A stretch of DNA of 64,000 nt from Conus ventricosus (Eukaryota; Mollusca; Gastropoda; Neogastropoda; Conidae), in NCBI GenBank assembly GCA_018398815.1, contig CM031614.1, positions 53,643,598-53,707,597 of the forward strand. Direction: 5' to 3'. This document shows positions 11,276 through 24,313 of this stretch, piece after piece. The position numbers and the translations under genes are program-made. Every line of letters begins with the position of its first letter. Position 1 is the first letter of the stretch. The notes beneath the pieces are model-generated. The model was not told the origin of the DNA and ran no database searches. It saw only the letters and a program-made list of their open reading frames with translations.

Positions 11276-12748
11276 TGTCAACCTCGGTGATGTCGATGGA
11301 GGAAGGACTAGGCACAGCCCAAACACACATCACAGCTTGCTTACAATCTCATTCATAATCATGCATTCGTCACATCAAACCACTAGTACAGTCTATAACT
11401 TTACTACACATGATCATAGAACGAAAACTCAATGCATATGGAATCAAACAAAAAAACATCTCCTTTCCTGAACTTCACAAAATCATTATCGAAAACACAT
11501 TAACTAACCGGTTATAAACAGATTTCTATTACCTGCCAGGTGATCTTAACTAATTCACAATCACTGTCTTTCTTTTCTTTTTTTTCTTTTCACTGTCACT
11601 TCACAAGCACACACAACTGCTGGCACTGGTGTTGGTCTGCTTGCCCTGGTCAGGTTAGACTGCTGGCACTGGCGTTGGTCTGTGGTTGCTTGACGAAGTG
11701 ACGCTGCAGGTATGAGGTCGAACCCCAACGTTCAGATGGAACAGTGACTATCAACATCAATCTGTTCCCTTTCTTTCTTCCTGCATTAGCGCATGCACTC
11801 TCTCTCTCTCTTCTAGTCTGCTCTATCAAGGACATGGTTGCTTTTCTTTTCCTTTTCTTTCTTTTTCTCTTCATTTAGTTAGCAACTCTCTCTCTCACAT
11901 CTCTCTTTAGTCTCCTCCGCAGACTTATCTATGGTGCTAAATGCTACAACTTGGTTCTCTCCTCTCTCCTCATCTCTCTCTCTCTCTGCCCTTCTCTCCT
12001 GCAGAGCTTACACCCAGAACCTCTCCCTCTCTCTCTCCTCTTCGTCTTCCTCCTCTCTTCATCTCTCTGCCTTTTTCTCTCGTGCAGAGACTACACCCAG
12101 AACCTCCTCATTCTCTCTCTCCCTGTTCGTTTTCCCTTCTCTCTCACTCACGCATTACTTTATCCCCCACCTACGTGTCCAAGGGTGAGTACCATTGGTC
12201 AGTATTTTTACCGCCTCATACCCGAAGTTATCCCCTCTAATTCCATGGATATTCAAATCATGACAGTCCACCTAACGCCTTACTTCTGTGGTGTCAATTG
12301 TCATTTAATTGATTAGCTTGATTCACCCCACCACACACTACCTCTCTCCCTCTCCCTTCCGGCGACGTCGACCTAATTGTGGGCACTGGTCGTAATTGGC
12401 TAGATCAGTCTGGCCCAGACCTATCGAGACGTTGGTCAGCCACTCCGACTGTCTACGGGGCCGATGCTGTCTCCGTGAAGATTAGGATTAGCCTCTCGCT
12501 GTGCTCGAAAGGGCGATGAGTCTGATCCGGGCGTTGAGACTCTTTGACCAGACATCGAGGCGTCGTCAGCTACTTATCCGTCTGGCTGGACAGACCGTCT
12601 CCGTGGAGCCTCTCTGCTATGCTAAATTGGCATGGACCCGACACATGAGCCGTCTGCCTGGCGCCCAGAATATTTGAGTTATGAGCTTATGCCAAACAAC
12701 CTGGCTGGCGACGGACCACGCTTTGGTTTTTTATTTTTGTCCGTGAAA
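11276..12748 (-). repeat. 5' LTR of the Gypsy element
   Basis: About 1473 bp, matching 5648-7160 throughout. Differences are dominated by single-base absences in this copy (for example CTCGGTGATG against CTCGGGTGATG). The distal end reads GTGAAA in place of TTGACA. Any promoter would be here, reading leftwards. Confidence 0.9.
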
Positions 12749-14080
12749 ATAGTAATAATTATTATTGTCACTCTCCTCTCCTCCCCCCATCCGCACTCCT
12801 ATCACTCCTGCTAGCCAGAGTGTGTTTCATGATCCCAAATTCATTCTATGCCTGTATCACCGTGAGGAATGCTGGGGCTCTTACAATACAACAGATCGCA
12901 CGCCTTCTGGAAGTTCTGTGTCAGCAATTTCTCTTTACTCTCACTCTCTTTGACACTGCCATCCCCCCCCCCCCCCCCCCCCCCCCTTTTATTTTTTTCT
13001 CTCTCTCTCTCCTTTTTCTGTCATTAATGTCGTCGGCTGTTTTTCTGTCTATGTGGTTCATTCTTTGCCTTTGTTGTGGAAGGTCATTCACACTTTTTGC
13101 TTCTGCTTGTGAGGTATTCAATTTTGCTGGACACGTGTGGATTTTTTTTGGTTTAAAAACCTGCCCGAGTGTATTTCTAGCCTGTCCATTCTACATGTGT
13201 TTGCGATATGGCCTTTGTAGGTTTTTTTTTTTTTTTTTTTTTGTTCCATTTAACATTTTTAATTTTTTGTCCATTTTATTAGTTATTTTTTTCTTGCTTT
13301 TGCTTTTTTCTTATTTTCTTTTTTGTAGTTTGGCTTTGCATACGCTTGACTTTAATACTTAGTTCCATTCATTAGTGCACATGTTCGTTTGCGCTTTTCA
13401 GTTTAACCTTTTTCATTTTTATGATTTTTTCAGAATTACTTTTCATTCGTGAGTGTGTGTAATTTTTTTTTCTCTCCAATGTGCCTTTTTCAGATGTGAC
13501 ATTTCAATCGACCATTTTTGGATGTTACCTTTTCACCGCATGACGCTCTGACAGTCCTGATCAAACTCCGTGTGGTCGGATGACATTAAGATTCGAACAT
13601 AAGCTCGACTTGTGCAGTGACCTCCACAAGAGACTGGACATTTAGTGGATACGAAACTTTTTCCAATCCGTCCACCCAAGAATTCTACAATATGCTCTGA
13701 TGGTGAGAAGAAGAACGGCTTCGAGCGATCGCAGCAACTTTTGCACATTTCATTCTCTAAAAAGTGAAGACGCTTTTGTGCAGTCCGATGATGTGCCATT
13801 TACAAAAAAGGAATTTGCTACGACTGTTGGATTACGCATGTGTCGACATAAACCTTACAAACGATTCCTGGAAACTTGTTCAGATATGTCCCCCTCCGAT
13901 CATTTTTTTTGATTTTTTTTTCAGTTTCTGAAGACAAGATTTCATCTATTATAAGATTTTTGAAGAAGATTCCAAAGTAATTTCTGGATGTTTTTAGGAA
14001 AATCGATTAATGAGCTGTGCTTGTGTCGGTTGTCCTTGACGGTTTTTTTTTATCTCTGTTGAGCGTTGACTTCTCTAGGT
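12749..14080. other. No gene recognised; T-rich DNA with a C24 run
   Basis: A C24 homopolymer spans 12963-12986, and T-rich tracts fill 12987-13500. An 88-codon minus-strand frame at 13533-13799 has several cysteines but no family I recognise. I make no gene call. Confidence 0.5.
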
Positions 14081-14084
14081 GACG

Positions 14085-14140
14085 GTCTTGATATGGCAAT
14101 TGCGGTCGGCTAGGTCATAAGCATAATAAACTGAACTGAA
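14085..14140 (+). repeat. LINE/SINE 3'-tail repeat
   Basis: Contains TTGCGGTCGGCTAGGTCATA followed by AGCATAATAAACTGAACT. It matches the 3' end of the LINE copy at 34.98-35.03 kb and three other short copies (39.6, 45.3 and 48.7 kb). It is the most diverged of the five. Confidence 0.6.
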
Positions 14141-14800
14141 TTAATGATAATCAAACATAAACAGGGTTCGCTGGTGACTCCGTAATAAAGCGACTTCTCG
14201 TCGTTAGGAAGTGTCAGTATCCTCCCACATCCAGATGACCAATTTATTATGGTGATATATATCAAATCAAATCAAAACGTTTATTTACAAGAGAATTATA
14301 AGACATTTTTATGATCTACAGGGACAGATGCGGCGAGACCAGAGAACTCGGACGTTTGCTCCTCTTGTCAAAAGTTCCTTCGCGCGGTTTTTGTTCGCTT
14401 TTTTGCATCTCTTTGAGGGGCCGCGCCAGGTTATCGTCATTAGCACAGTGGCCTCTCGGGCGGAGGTCGCCACATGGTATGTTGTTATGATGGAAAGAAC
14501 ATATGTCGGTCCTCCTCGACCATCCGTCAACGAAAGACTGCTGGACTCTGTCTCGTCGTAAGTCTTGTCAGTATCTCCCAATCAATCAGAGCACCATTTA
14601 CTCTTTCTATCTCCTCCTTCTCTATTTAATAATATTATATAATTATATCCTACAACACATCACGAGCCTAATCTATCTCTACTTCTCTCTCTCTCTCTCT
14701 CTCTCTAGTTCTCTTCCTCTCTTTTCTTATATCTATATATTTAATATTTAACACTTGGAGAATATAAAATAAAAACACACTGAGTAAACAGTTGTCATTT
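14141..14800. other. No gene recognised
   Basis: A GC-richer block at 14320-14560 has open frames on both strands without recognisable domains and could be an old repeat. A CT microsatellite lies near 14680-14710. Confidence 0.4.
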
Positions 14801-14859
14801 TAATTGTTCTACAAGCTACACACATCACACACACCCACACACACACAAACGAATATATC

Positions 14860-14929
<70 letters not shown>

Positions 14930-14936
14930 TGTGTGT

Positions 14937-15014
<78 letters not shown>
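14860..15014. repeat. (TA)n(GT)n microsatellite
   Basis: A short TA tract followed by about 140 bp of nearly pure GT. The cysteine-valine open frame here is an artefact of the repeat. Confidence 0.97.
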
Positions 15015-15016
<2 letters not shown>

Positions 15017-15700
15017 TTAGTCCCTGAACTGGTACAAGGACCAGATGGAAAAAAAAAGCATTTTCTTGCTTATCTGTTACTATTAGGAATAAAGGTTATC
15101 GATCATCGATTCCCAGCAGCTTATTTTTACGAGACATTTCGGTAAAAATGTGTGACTAACTGCACTGACACAGATACAAATTAACAGATGGCATTTTTCG
15201 ATTAAAAAACAACAACTGGCTTTCTTGCTAACCATGACTTTCTTCCAAGGAAATTATCAAAATGAATAGCCTGTCGCAGAGTCGCTCTTCCAGTCGTTCA
15301 AAACAGAAAAGGCTCGTATCAATTCGTGATGGCAAACTTCACCATCATTTTCATCTGACGAGAAAGCTGACAGAGCTACATCTGGTGATGATTTGTCTCT
15401 TCAATCCAGCGGATGTAATATACAAGCAATATAACTGTCCCTTAAAAACATCCTGGTGAAATATCAAACTGATGAAATTCAAACTCAGTTGCAATAGAGT
15501 CCAACCCAACGCTGAGTCGATTTTCATCGTCACTTACCAACAACACGTGTTTCGTTGTTAAATTATCAATATAAAAAAGTATCTATGAAATATCAATTAA
15601 AAAGAAGTATATACATGGATTAGGCTTATGAACATAATTTGGTGTCACAATGGACGCTGAATTAGAAAGGCATTATCGTTTCAACAGTTTAAGCGATATC

Positions 15701-15701
<1 letters not shown>

Positions 15702-15760
<59 letters not shown>
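15702..15760. repeat. (CA)n microsatellite
   Basis: About 30 uninterrupted CA units. Confidence 0.97.
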
Positions 15761-15761
<1 letters not shown>

Positions 15762-16465
15762 CAATCTCTTCCTTTTCTGTCAGTCCTGTAAACATTTACG
15801 CACTAAAAGTTCCTTAGATTTAAAAACAATGTCACATTACACTAACGAACAATGTGTGCATTCATTTAATGTCATCAGTGTGTGTTGATTGTGTTGATTT
15901 CCACGACAAGACTAAATTCGTTGATAAGCAGCAAAGACATGCTTTCGGATGCACCTCTCACGATCGATGAGGAGATAAAAATGTTGAGCATGATTCTTCT
16001 GAATTAACAGCTGGAAAAGAACAAATTAATGCATCAGTCGTTTTCAAAACTACTAATTCAATTATAAAATCAGCATCTCTAGTTGTATACAAAACTGGAA
16101 AGAAATTTTGAATGACAGGCATATCTCTTCACCTACCATGAACTGGACAAGGATAACAACTAGAAGGGCATTCAGGAGAACGTAGACACTCGCCAAAATC
16201 GAACGGATACTGGAAAAATCATGTATTCCGCCATGGGAAGTAATAGTAGGTAAGGAGTGAAAAACGTTACCTCCCATGTACCCCTGTTTTAGAAAGGATG
16301 TGGAAAATATCAAATGTGAAAGTTTGTTCATTAGAAAGTTTTAATACTCCATGAAATATAACTATTTCCTCATAGATCGTGATCATTTTCTTTTGAGTAT
16401 CTCCACCTTGTTCATGTTCAGTAGAAAATTTGAGATGATATCGCTGAAAAGATCTAGATCTGCCT

Positions 16466-16496
<31 letters not shown>

Positions 16497-18440
16497 GGAG
16501 GGGGAGGGGGAAGGGAGACAGAGGATGGGGGCGGAGGTAACAAAAAACAACAACAACAAAACATTCAATAGGTACCCAAATAGTACAAATATAAATGCCT
16601 ACTTTGCATACATTGCATACACGAACATTCCATCAAATATACTTAATTTCAACCAAATTTACGAATGTACATATATCAGATTTTCAAGAAAATGTACGTG
16701 TACGTGTCCCTCCAATCAAATACTGTACACGGAAACAAACGGGTAGAGCAAATCACGAAGATAAGAGTGGCAGACAGCCAGACATACGAACAGACAAACA
16801 TACAGATGCACAGACTAACAATCGAGTGAATCATCAAAAACAGCGACAGGAATTGCTGAACCCGGGCGAATATCAAGAAGTCTCTTTTCATGTTCATTCC
16901 TGATCAAATTTTACCTTTCATGCTATGCGAAATATTAAACGATGTCTAGAGTAATATATACTGATAAAAAAGACAACCCACAGATGCAATAATGTAACAA
17001 TCAATGGGAAGATGATTAAAGTATACAAGCCATTTCGCAAAAAGATCCATCTGAATCAAACTGAAATGTGTAATATATTGTTCAACTGAATTTATAAAGT
17101 ACAGTTTAATAATATTTTTTTTTTTAATTGAAGGAAGCTTCTTTCCAATTTGTCAGTATGCAAGTAAAATTTTGCTACCAGTATTATGAAACAGAAAACA
17201 TCATAAACAGAAACTGTCACATCAAAACCCAGTAAACCGAAAGATCATTAGATGTCTTGTAGTTTTATTTAACGTCTAGCCATTACAGTTTGTATTAGAT
17301 GATAAACAGTTATAAAAGCATACATTTATTGTGTCAATTATGCATGGATCATACAAAATATCGTTTACGTTCGAATAGTTATCCTTATTGAAATCCATGA
17401 AAATTTCATCAATGGCCGATTTTTTTACTTTTTTTTTTTTTTTTTTTTTTACAAAGCACTCTGCACTTCTTTGTCCGTTAAGAGGTGAAATATTTGCCAC
17501 GTTGTAACACTTATTTATGTTTGCATTGAGTGGAGCTCCATGCTTGATTTGACCAGGGTTTTTTTTTAATGTAAACTCTGCAGCTTATTTATAAGGATGT
17601 TTGACACAGTTATAACATTCGGGTTTTTTTTTTTCAGAATACTATTTGTGACAAGAAAGTAATGACATATTCTAATCTGAAGTCATCTGAGTTTTATTTC
17701 TTTAATTTTGCTAGTTCGTTTAAAGGTCGTATCTTGTTTTTCTTCCATCCCTTTCCTTCTTTTCTTTACATCATGGCATGACGGACTTGTCTTAGACCTC
17801 AACTTTATAGTAAAAGAAAGTCTGGAAAGACGTCGTCCGAAATAGAGAATTGTAACTCCTTGTTGTGTATTTCTTCAATACTTTTTTACTCATTATAAAT
17901 CATTCTTTGATATTACATATTCTGTTGTTTATCTTATCTACGTATGTTTCGTTTCCTAAAATAGATAAATGGAATGCCTAAAACTTGGTTCATTATTCTC
18001 ACTAACATTTTTGTCTCAAACTCAAAACAAAAAAAATCGTGGAATGATCTGTCTGATATCTGTACTCAATATCCACACTCTATACACATGAAACTATGTG
18101 ATTTGAAATCAAACAGAAATCAAGTCTAGTCTTTCGAAAAGAAATTGTTTCATCTCCATGTACTGTGGAACGTTGTGGAACTACTTCTCTCCAAAATGTC
18201 TGTTTAATCTTAAATTTCAATTACATTTTCGACGTCCTCTTTTGCCTTTAACAGTGATTATCATAGTGATACCCGACAGGATTAGGAACCAGATTAACAA
18301 CAGTTTCTGCGTCAAATGCATTAATCTTCCTTCGAGATTTCGTTAAAACCCAGGCCATCACTAATATGTGTCCATTTATGTTAACGAAAAGGAAGTCTCG
18401 TTTTGTTTGTCTGCTTGTTTCATTAGGTTGAGGTGTTTGT
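15761..18440. other. No gene recognised; AT-rich
   Basis: AT-rich sequence with many in-frame stops on both strands. A T-run joined to a G23 homopolymer lies at 16467-16498. Nothing else is supported. Confidence 0.5.
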
Positions 18441-21138
18441 TAATGTGTGTGGGAGTGGGGGGGGTGGGGGGGGGGTGTTTGTTTTTGTTTGTTTACTGTT
18501 TGTTGTTCTGATCCATAAATATCATAATAAAAATCCCCCAAATTAATGATTCTTTGAACTCCGAATTCGAAATTTATGTGACACTTTGCTGCGGTCCCTA
18601 TTGCATGTAATGTATGACTTGAAACCTGTAACCCCATTCTGCGAGCATCACTTGAACCTAGCTCGGTTTTAAACTTGCTTTCGCTCCGAAAGGTCCCTGA
18701 GATCGGTCTGAGTTATAAACAATGGGACTTTTTTTGTTCTGCTTTGCCATCTTGATTCACCTAATGGACATACGATTTCCAACGTTTTGGCTCTGGGCCT
18801 TCTCGGGGATTTCTATATTCGGGTACTACTGAAAAATCAAAGAATCCTGAACTCTGCCTTTCTTTGGTTATTACACAGTGAATTACAGACGGCTGGCACA
18901 GTCCCCCCAAACAGAGAACAAATCGAAATTTGAAAATCAACAAAAGTGATCAGTGTTTTAAAACATTGCACCCGTTGTAGACCCCTTTAACCAATCCAAA
19001 TTTTCCCCCCCCCCCCCCATTCCCCCCCAATACTCGCACAACACCCGCACGCAGAACCCACACTCCACCCAAAATATACCCCAACACACACACACACACA
19101 CACACAACACCGCACACACACATGCTAACACACGCACACTCATTTAACACACGCACACACTCAGAGAGAAGAGAGAGAGAAAGAGAGAGAGAGGTGGGGG
19201 GGGAGGTTTTCGGTTACACTTTCGCAGATTCATTTGTCTATAAAATTTCAAAAGAATTAACTCCCTATGTGTATTCTTGCAAATATCAAACTATATTAAA
19301 AAGTAAGCAAGGTAATATATTTTTAAAGTAAATCGCAAAATTAAAGTACTGTTATAAAGTAGGCTGACCGCATGTATGCCTACTCCCGAAGAGGTGGAAC
19401 ATAGTAGGAAGAGGGGAAAGGGAAGAGGGTAAAAGCATGTAGGGAGGTGAAGGACTGGGGGCAGGAACAAAATTATTATGAATGATGTATTAAATCATGT
19501 ATTAAAGGTTATTATAAATTATTGTGTCAGCAGAGATATGATACTTTTAATCGATTTTTTTGTTATTGTCTTTTTCTTCTTGTTGTCCTTCTGCTCAGTC
19601 GTACCCACGAGACTCTCTCCTTAAATTATCTCATCTTAGTCATTAATCTATTCATCCATCAGCTTTTAAACATGCGCAGTGTGGTCTCAAAACTTAGCGG
19701 AAGTGCTGTAGCGTATATGAACTAGTACGCACGCGCGCAGTGGCACATCCTTGATGAAACTGAAACTCTTCTTCTTCTACTACTTCTTCTTCTTCTTCTC
19801 CTTCTTCTCTTACTACTATTACCACTGCTACTGTTACAACAAATACTACTACTTTCACTTCTCCTCTCCCTCCTCCTCTTCTTCTACGAAAACTGTTGAA
19901 TTTGGTGCAGAGAGAGAGAGAGAGAGAGAGAGAGAAGTGAGAGAGAGGAAGACAGGAAAGACAACTGCTGGCACTGCCTCCAAACCTGATCCTCCCCCCC
20001 CCCCTCCCCCAACACATCCCACAACTCACCTAAAGATGGAAAACCAGGACGACCAGTTGGACTATACAGCTAGAAGTCTCAGCAGTTCTTGATGCCGGGA
20101 CTTTCCAATCACTTCTGTCGAACTGTCAGGTTTTATTCGGTGTTAATATAGCGCTTCAAGGCCGCTAACCGCTAGCACGTGCAACCAACACGTGCGTCAC
20201 AGCCTACTTGCAAGTGCCTGTGAAAACGTGATGGTCCCTCCATGCATTGTTTCCATGTCCCTTTCGTCTGTTGTGCGAGAGCCAGATCAGGGAAGTATTT
20301 CAGGTTGGATCAGAGCCTGATTTATCGCTTTATTTTCCAACACCTGTGTTCGAACGTTTCGCATGTGCGTGCGGTGACTATTAAATACACGGGAGAGCGC
20401 GTGAGGTGGGGGTGGAGGAGGTGGGGGGGGGGGGGGTGGAGGGGAGAAGAGGAGTGTGCATATTGTAGGGACACGGTTGTTTGTCGAAACAAACACGTTA
20501 TTGGGAGATGTCCGTCTCGTTAAAATGGTGACGGGTTGCAAGCAGGGTTCACGTTTTTAGTTTAATTCTCGGACCATGTTTAGGGGGCCTAAGGGATAAA
20601 AGCAGAATAAGACTTTATGGGAAGCGGTTTTTATCAGCCGCTTTCGGCACCATCAGAACCATGGAAGATGCTGGGGGAGAGATTGAGAACAGCAACGGCA
20701 GAGAATTTTCTGAGAGCAGAACATGGATATGTGGAGAAGTTAGGAGTCAAATAATCCATAAATTTCCCCCCTCCATGATCAAAGACAACATATTCATAGC
20801 ATGCACATGTGCTTCGGTAATAAGACATGACCCGTGGTAATAACGTTAATCCCTTTAACCTTGCTGGCAGCTATCGGTTGCAGGGAGGGGCGTGCAGAGA
20901 GGACAGACGGTTGCAAACACAAGACCGTCTTGGTGTGGGTGTACCGTCATCGCCGATTGGATATCTCCGCTGCAGCATGATCGATTCCTTCATTCAATCA
21001 ACGTGTTCACATCTTTGTGTCACTACCAACATGAGCGTGATCGTTGAGGTATGATCCGTGTCACAAGGACTGAGGTTTGTCTGTAGTAAAACGTGACTTG
21101 GTGCGGAAAACAAGCCTGAGGAGACTTGGAATTATGTT

Positions 21139-21172
<34 letters not shown>

Positions 21173-21770
21173 ATGGTCCGAGGCGGAAAAAAGAGATGTT
21201 GTTGTTGTTGTCGTACCTTGGCTAAAAGACTCCAGGGATCATCCGAACAGCCGAAGCATTTGAACACTATGGCACAAATGCATCAGCTGGGGATGAGAAC
21301 ATTACGTGTGTGACCGTTTTTGATTACCCGCCACATGGGCAGCCACACTCCGACTTCGGGGGATTTGGGAGACTGATAATGTTATGCTAGGAGCTTGTCA
21401 CGACTGAAGACAATCCCCACATAACTATGCAGAGCATAACAACATTTTGATGTAGCCTTGGTGTTCTGGCCTATGTCAATTGGTCTGACACAGCCTTAAG
21501 CCAAGGCGTAGGAAAAAAGAGAGAGAGAGAGAAAAAAAAACAAAATGTAATTACTGAGCCGTCAAACGGTTGAAGCAAACAATATCCAAGACGCTACGCG
21601 TGGCGTGGGTGTTGTAGAAAAATAACATGCCGTTGAGTGATGCCGGGTCCTATTAATATTTCACCCACGCCATAGTTTGCACCAAGATCGAGGACATAAG
21701 TGGACCGTTCATCCTTCGTTTTCACTGATTCGTTTCCCTCGACTCAACGTCCATTTTGCGCCCAATTTGA
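18441..21770. other. No gene recognised; simple repeats and CpG-containing patches
   Basis: Simple tracts lie at 18445-18480 (G-rich), 19005-19030 (C-rich), 19084-19195 (CA then GA), 19770-19810 (CTT), 19910-19935 (GA) and 20420-20440 (G-rich). A G32 run is at 21140-21171. Small CpG-containing patches (for example ACGCACGCGCGCAG at about 19726 and GCTAGCACGTGC near 20173) could belong to a promoter, but no downstream exon can be tied to them. Confidence 0.4.
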
Positions 21771-21817
21771 GGAGATATTGCTCGTTCTTCGTTTTCATTG
21801 TCTGAATGTTGTTTGTC

Positions 21818-21855
21818 TTGCCTGAGAAGACCAAAGAGGTCGAAACGAGTCGTGT
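21818..21855 (+). ncRNA. Degenerate hammerhead-like motif, unit 1
   Basis: CTGAGAAGACC, loop AAAGA, GGTCGAAACGAGTC. One A is missing from CTGANGA, which should abolish or weaken catalysis. Stem II and the GAAA core are intact, and a GTC precedes the expected site. Confidence 0.45.
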
Positions 21856-21999
21856 TTTATCGTGTATTTGTTTGTTTCTTTAGTTCGGCGGTAGCATTGG
21901 TCACTGATTGGAGATCTACGCTGCTTTCTGTTTCAGTTCCGCCTGCAGTCACCTCCTTTTCAAACCATCTTCGTTTCTGTTGTTTTCAGTGTTGTTTTT

Positions 22000-22040
22000 T
22001 CCCGCCTGAAGAAGACCCAATAGGTCGAAACGCGCGGTAT
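22000..22040 (+). ncRNA. Hammerhead-like motif, unit 2
   Basis: CTGAAGA at 22006-22012, extra A, GACC, loop CAATA, GGTC, GAAA, then CGCGCGG. The core and stem II are perfect. The cleavage-site U is replaced (GCGC instead of GCGTC), so cleavage at the usual place is unlikely. Confidence 0.5.
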
Positions 22041-22500
22041 TTGTACCGTAATGTGTTTGTTCCTTCGTTTGGAGGCTCGGTGATTGCTTTCTTGTTTCAA
22101 TTTCCTCCTGCGGTCACCTCACTTTGAAAGCAGAGGCGAAGAGAGTAGAAACTACATAGTATGTATTATAAAATATCATACACAGACAATAGCCAGTCTT
22201 CAACGACATACGTCGCATCTCCTTCCACTCTACAAGTGGTTGCTGCATCCATTACCCGTTCACCTTTATCTTCTTTTAAAGTAACTGCAAGATACGTTCC
22301 AGTAACATAACACCTAACATCACGCTGTGTTTTTCGCAACGTCGATTTGGACTTATGCGGATTACAGGGAATATGAATAGAGCCGATATGTGCGAAATGC
22401 ACCGTTCCTTTACATAAATTTCCTTTTTTTTTTTTTTTGTATTCAAAACGATGTTTCATGCTCCCCTTGAATTCAGCCAATAAACGGTCACGTAGACCAG

Positions 22501-22680
22501 AGCCAAGAAGAGCTAGCGTTTCATTTTCGTAATGTTACTTTTTAGAGGAACTCATCGAGGTTCCAAGAAGAGCTAGCGTTTCATTTTCGTAATGTTACTT
22601 TTTAGAGGAACTCACCGAGGTTCCAAGAAGAGCTAGCGTTTCATTTTCGTAATGTTACTTTTTTGAGGAACTCATCGAGG
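22501..22680. repeat. 60-bp tandem triplication
   Basis: Three head-to-tail 60-bp copies start CCAAGAAGAGCTAGCG and end GGAACTCATCGAGGTT, with only two or three substitutions between neighbours. The near identity means a recent duplication or an assembly artefact. Confidence 0.97.
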
Positions 22681-22823
22681 TTCCCTGAACGCGGTCAATG
22701 ACAATATCAAACGTATTCAGTGTGACCCATAAATGCTGAATGACATACTGTTAATGAGCCTCGAAAGATGGAAAATGATTTGTGTATTTTAGTGTGGTTC
22801 TCTAAAATTTTGCAAATAAGCTC

Positions 22824-22855
<32 letters not shown>

Positions 22856-23042
22856 AGAATGGGTGGGTTGGGTGGGAGTCAATTCTGAGGACGGCAATCG
22901 CCCCGGTGGTCAGACAAAGGTCATCTTTCGTCCTTTCCCACGAAGCTGATAGTTTTGCACTCTTACCAGTCGGTTTCTTCATGAAGTCATAAACGAAAAG
23001 CACTAGGGTAGAAGGGGGACAAACCAGAAGTGATGAAGAGAA
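22681..23042. other. No gene recognised
   Basis: A GA microsatellite lies at 22824-22856. The remaining sequence shows no domain or splice-consistent exon. Confidence 0.4.
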
Positions 23043-23271
23043 GTGTGAGTCCAGCGAAAGACCTTGACACATTGACCATGGCACACAGGTCACACATGGG
23101 TCACCTCTGTCCACAAGCGTTGATAGCTTGACCACAAGGAAAAGATGACATCCATCAATGCCCTTTATTGGCACACAGGAACCGTATGTGAAGCATCAGA
23201 GAGTCATCAGTGACCCACGTGTGACCCGTGTGCCATGGTCAGTGTGACACGGTCTTTCGCTGGACTCACAT
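23043..23271. repeat. Inverted-repeat (hairpin) element, 62-bp arms
   Basis: The arms 23043-23104 and 23210-23271 are complementary, with a few mismatches (left arm begins GTGTGAGTCCAGCGAAAGAC; right arm ends GTCTTTCGCTGGACTCACAT). They flank a 105-bp spacer. Size and form suit a MITE or foldback element. I found no clean target duplication. Confidence 0.85.
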
Positions 23272-23741
23272 ATCTGCGTATCTCTTCTGGTTGGGCCCCT
23301 CTGCATCTGTGATCCAGGCATCTAACAGGTTAATGCCACACGAAACAGAGCACCGATCGTGACAACGGATTTAGTGCATGGTTAAGTAAGTGATTTTGAA
23401 GAATGGTCCAGAAAACATCCTAGGGAATGATATAGGCAAATGCCGTACCCCATCTGCCTGTCACACATAGGGTGGGTAAGTTTGGGCACGTGACTATATT
23501 CCCTTCGTGGCTTGATTCTGTACCAAGCCTCAAACTGCTCACCGGGAAGTAGGTTTGGAACAGATGGACGATCATTCTGACTCATGACCAGAATCTACCC
23601 CCCCCCCCCCTCCCAAATCCAGGTGTAATGCGCTCTGATTGATAAATTTTGTCGTTTGGGACACTTTGTTTTAAAAGAATGGAGCTAATTTGGGAACCAA
23701 CCTCTCTGCCTAGAAAAGAGTTGATCTTCTGTTCTGACTAA

Positions 23742-24034
<293 letters not shown>

Positions 24035-24313
24035 GGTGGTGAATGAGGAGATAAGGAGGGAGTAGGAGATGGGGAAGAGAGCGAGTTGACACATCAACTT
24101 CCACACCAACACCAGCTCGTTGGCTTTCTCTCTCTTTTTATTTTAAATCATGGTTGGATCGAACCAACCGTACCAAACCACCGACCTATTAGACATAAAC
24201 AATAATAATCATAAACATGAGGTATTATATGAAAACACACACAGAAAAACATAATCAATCAAATTAAGCCAAGATTAAAGTGCAGGATTTACAACAAACA
24301 TCAACACAAAAGG

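Larger units (their letters stand above)
5648..12748 (-). mobile_element. Gmr1-like Ty3/Gypsy LTR retrotransposon, decayed
   Basis: A complete insertion in minus orientation, bounded by two LTRs of about 1.5 kb that begin TGTCAA and end TTGACA (right copy altered to GTGAAA). The flanks share ATAG, or AATAG with a one-base shift, as a probable target duplication. Reading along the minus strand the order is 5' LTR, primer-binding site, gag with CCHC knuckle, protease region, integrase, a remnant of reverse transcriptase, RNase H, polypurine tract and 3' LTR. Integrase ahead of RT/RNase H with Gypsy-type domains is the arrangement of Gmr1-like elements. Numerous frameshifts and loss of most of RT and the integrase core make it non-autonomous now. 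No envelope-like frame is seen. Confidence 0.88.
21770..22130 (+). repeat. Two tandem copies (about 184 bp) of the hammerhead-bearing repeat
   Basis: Unit 1 has its core at 21822 and unit 2 at 22006. Each core is followed by GTATTTGTTTGT or ATGTGTTTGTTCC, then TTTCAGTTCCGCCTGCAGTC or TTTCAATTTCCTCCTGCGGTC and a CAAA/GAAAG end. Head-to-tail repeats with one hammerhead per unit resemble the arrangement in Penelope-like LTRs and retrozymes. No RT frame is present. Confidence 0.7.

Noticed and set aside
13533..13799. Cysteine-bearing 88-codon minus-strand frame as a LINE C-terminus
   Set aside because: The cysteine spacing and context do not match the CPC...EH..QDCP pattern of the LINE copies in this window.
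14876..15014. Cys-Val, Thr-His, Ser-Leu and Arg-Glu open frames over microsatellites here and throughout
   Set aside because: They come from the dinucleotide period in (GT)n, (CA)n and (CT)n tracts and have no splice or domain support.
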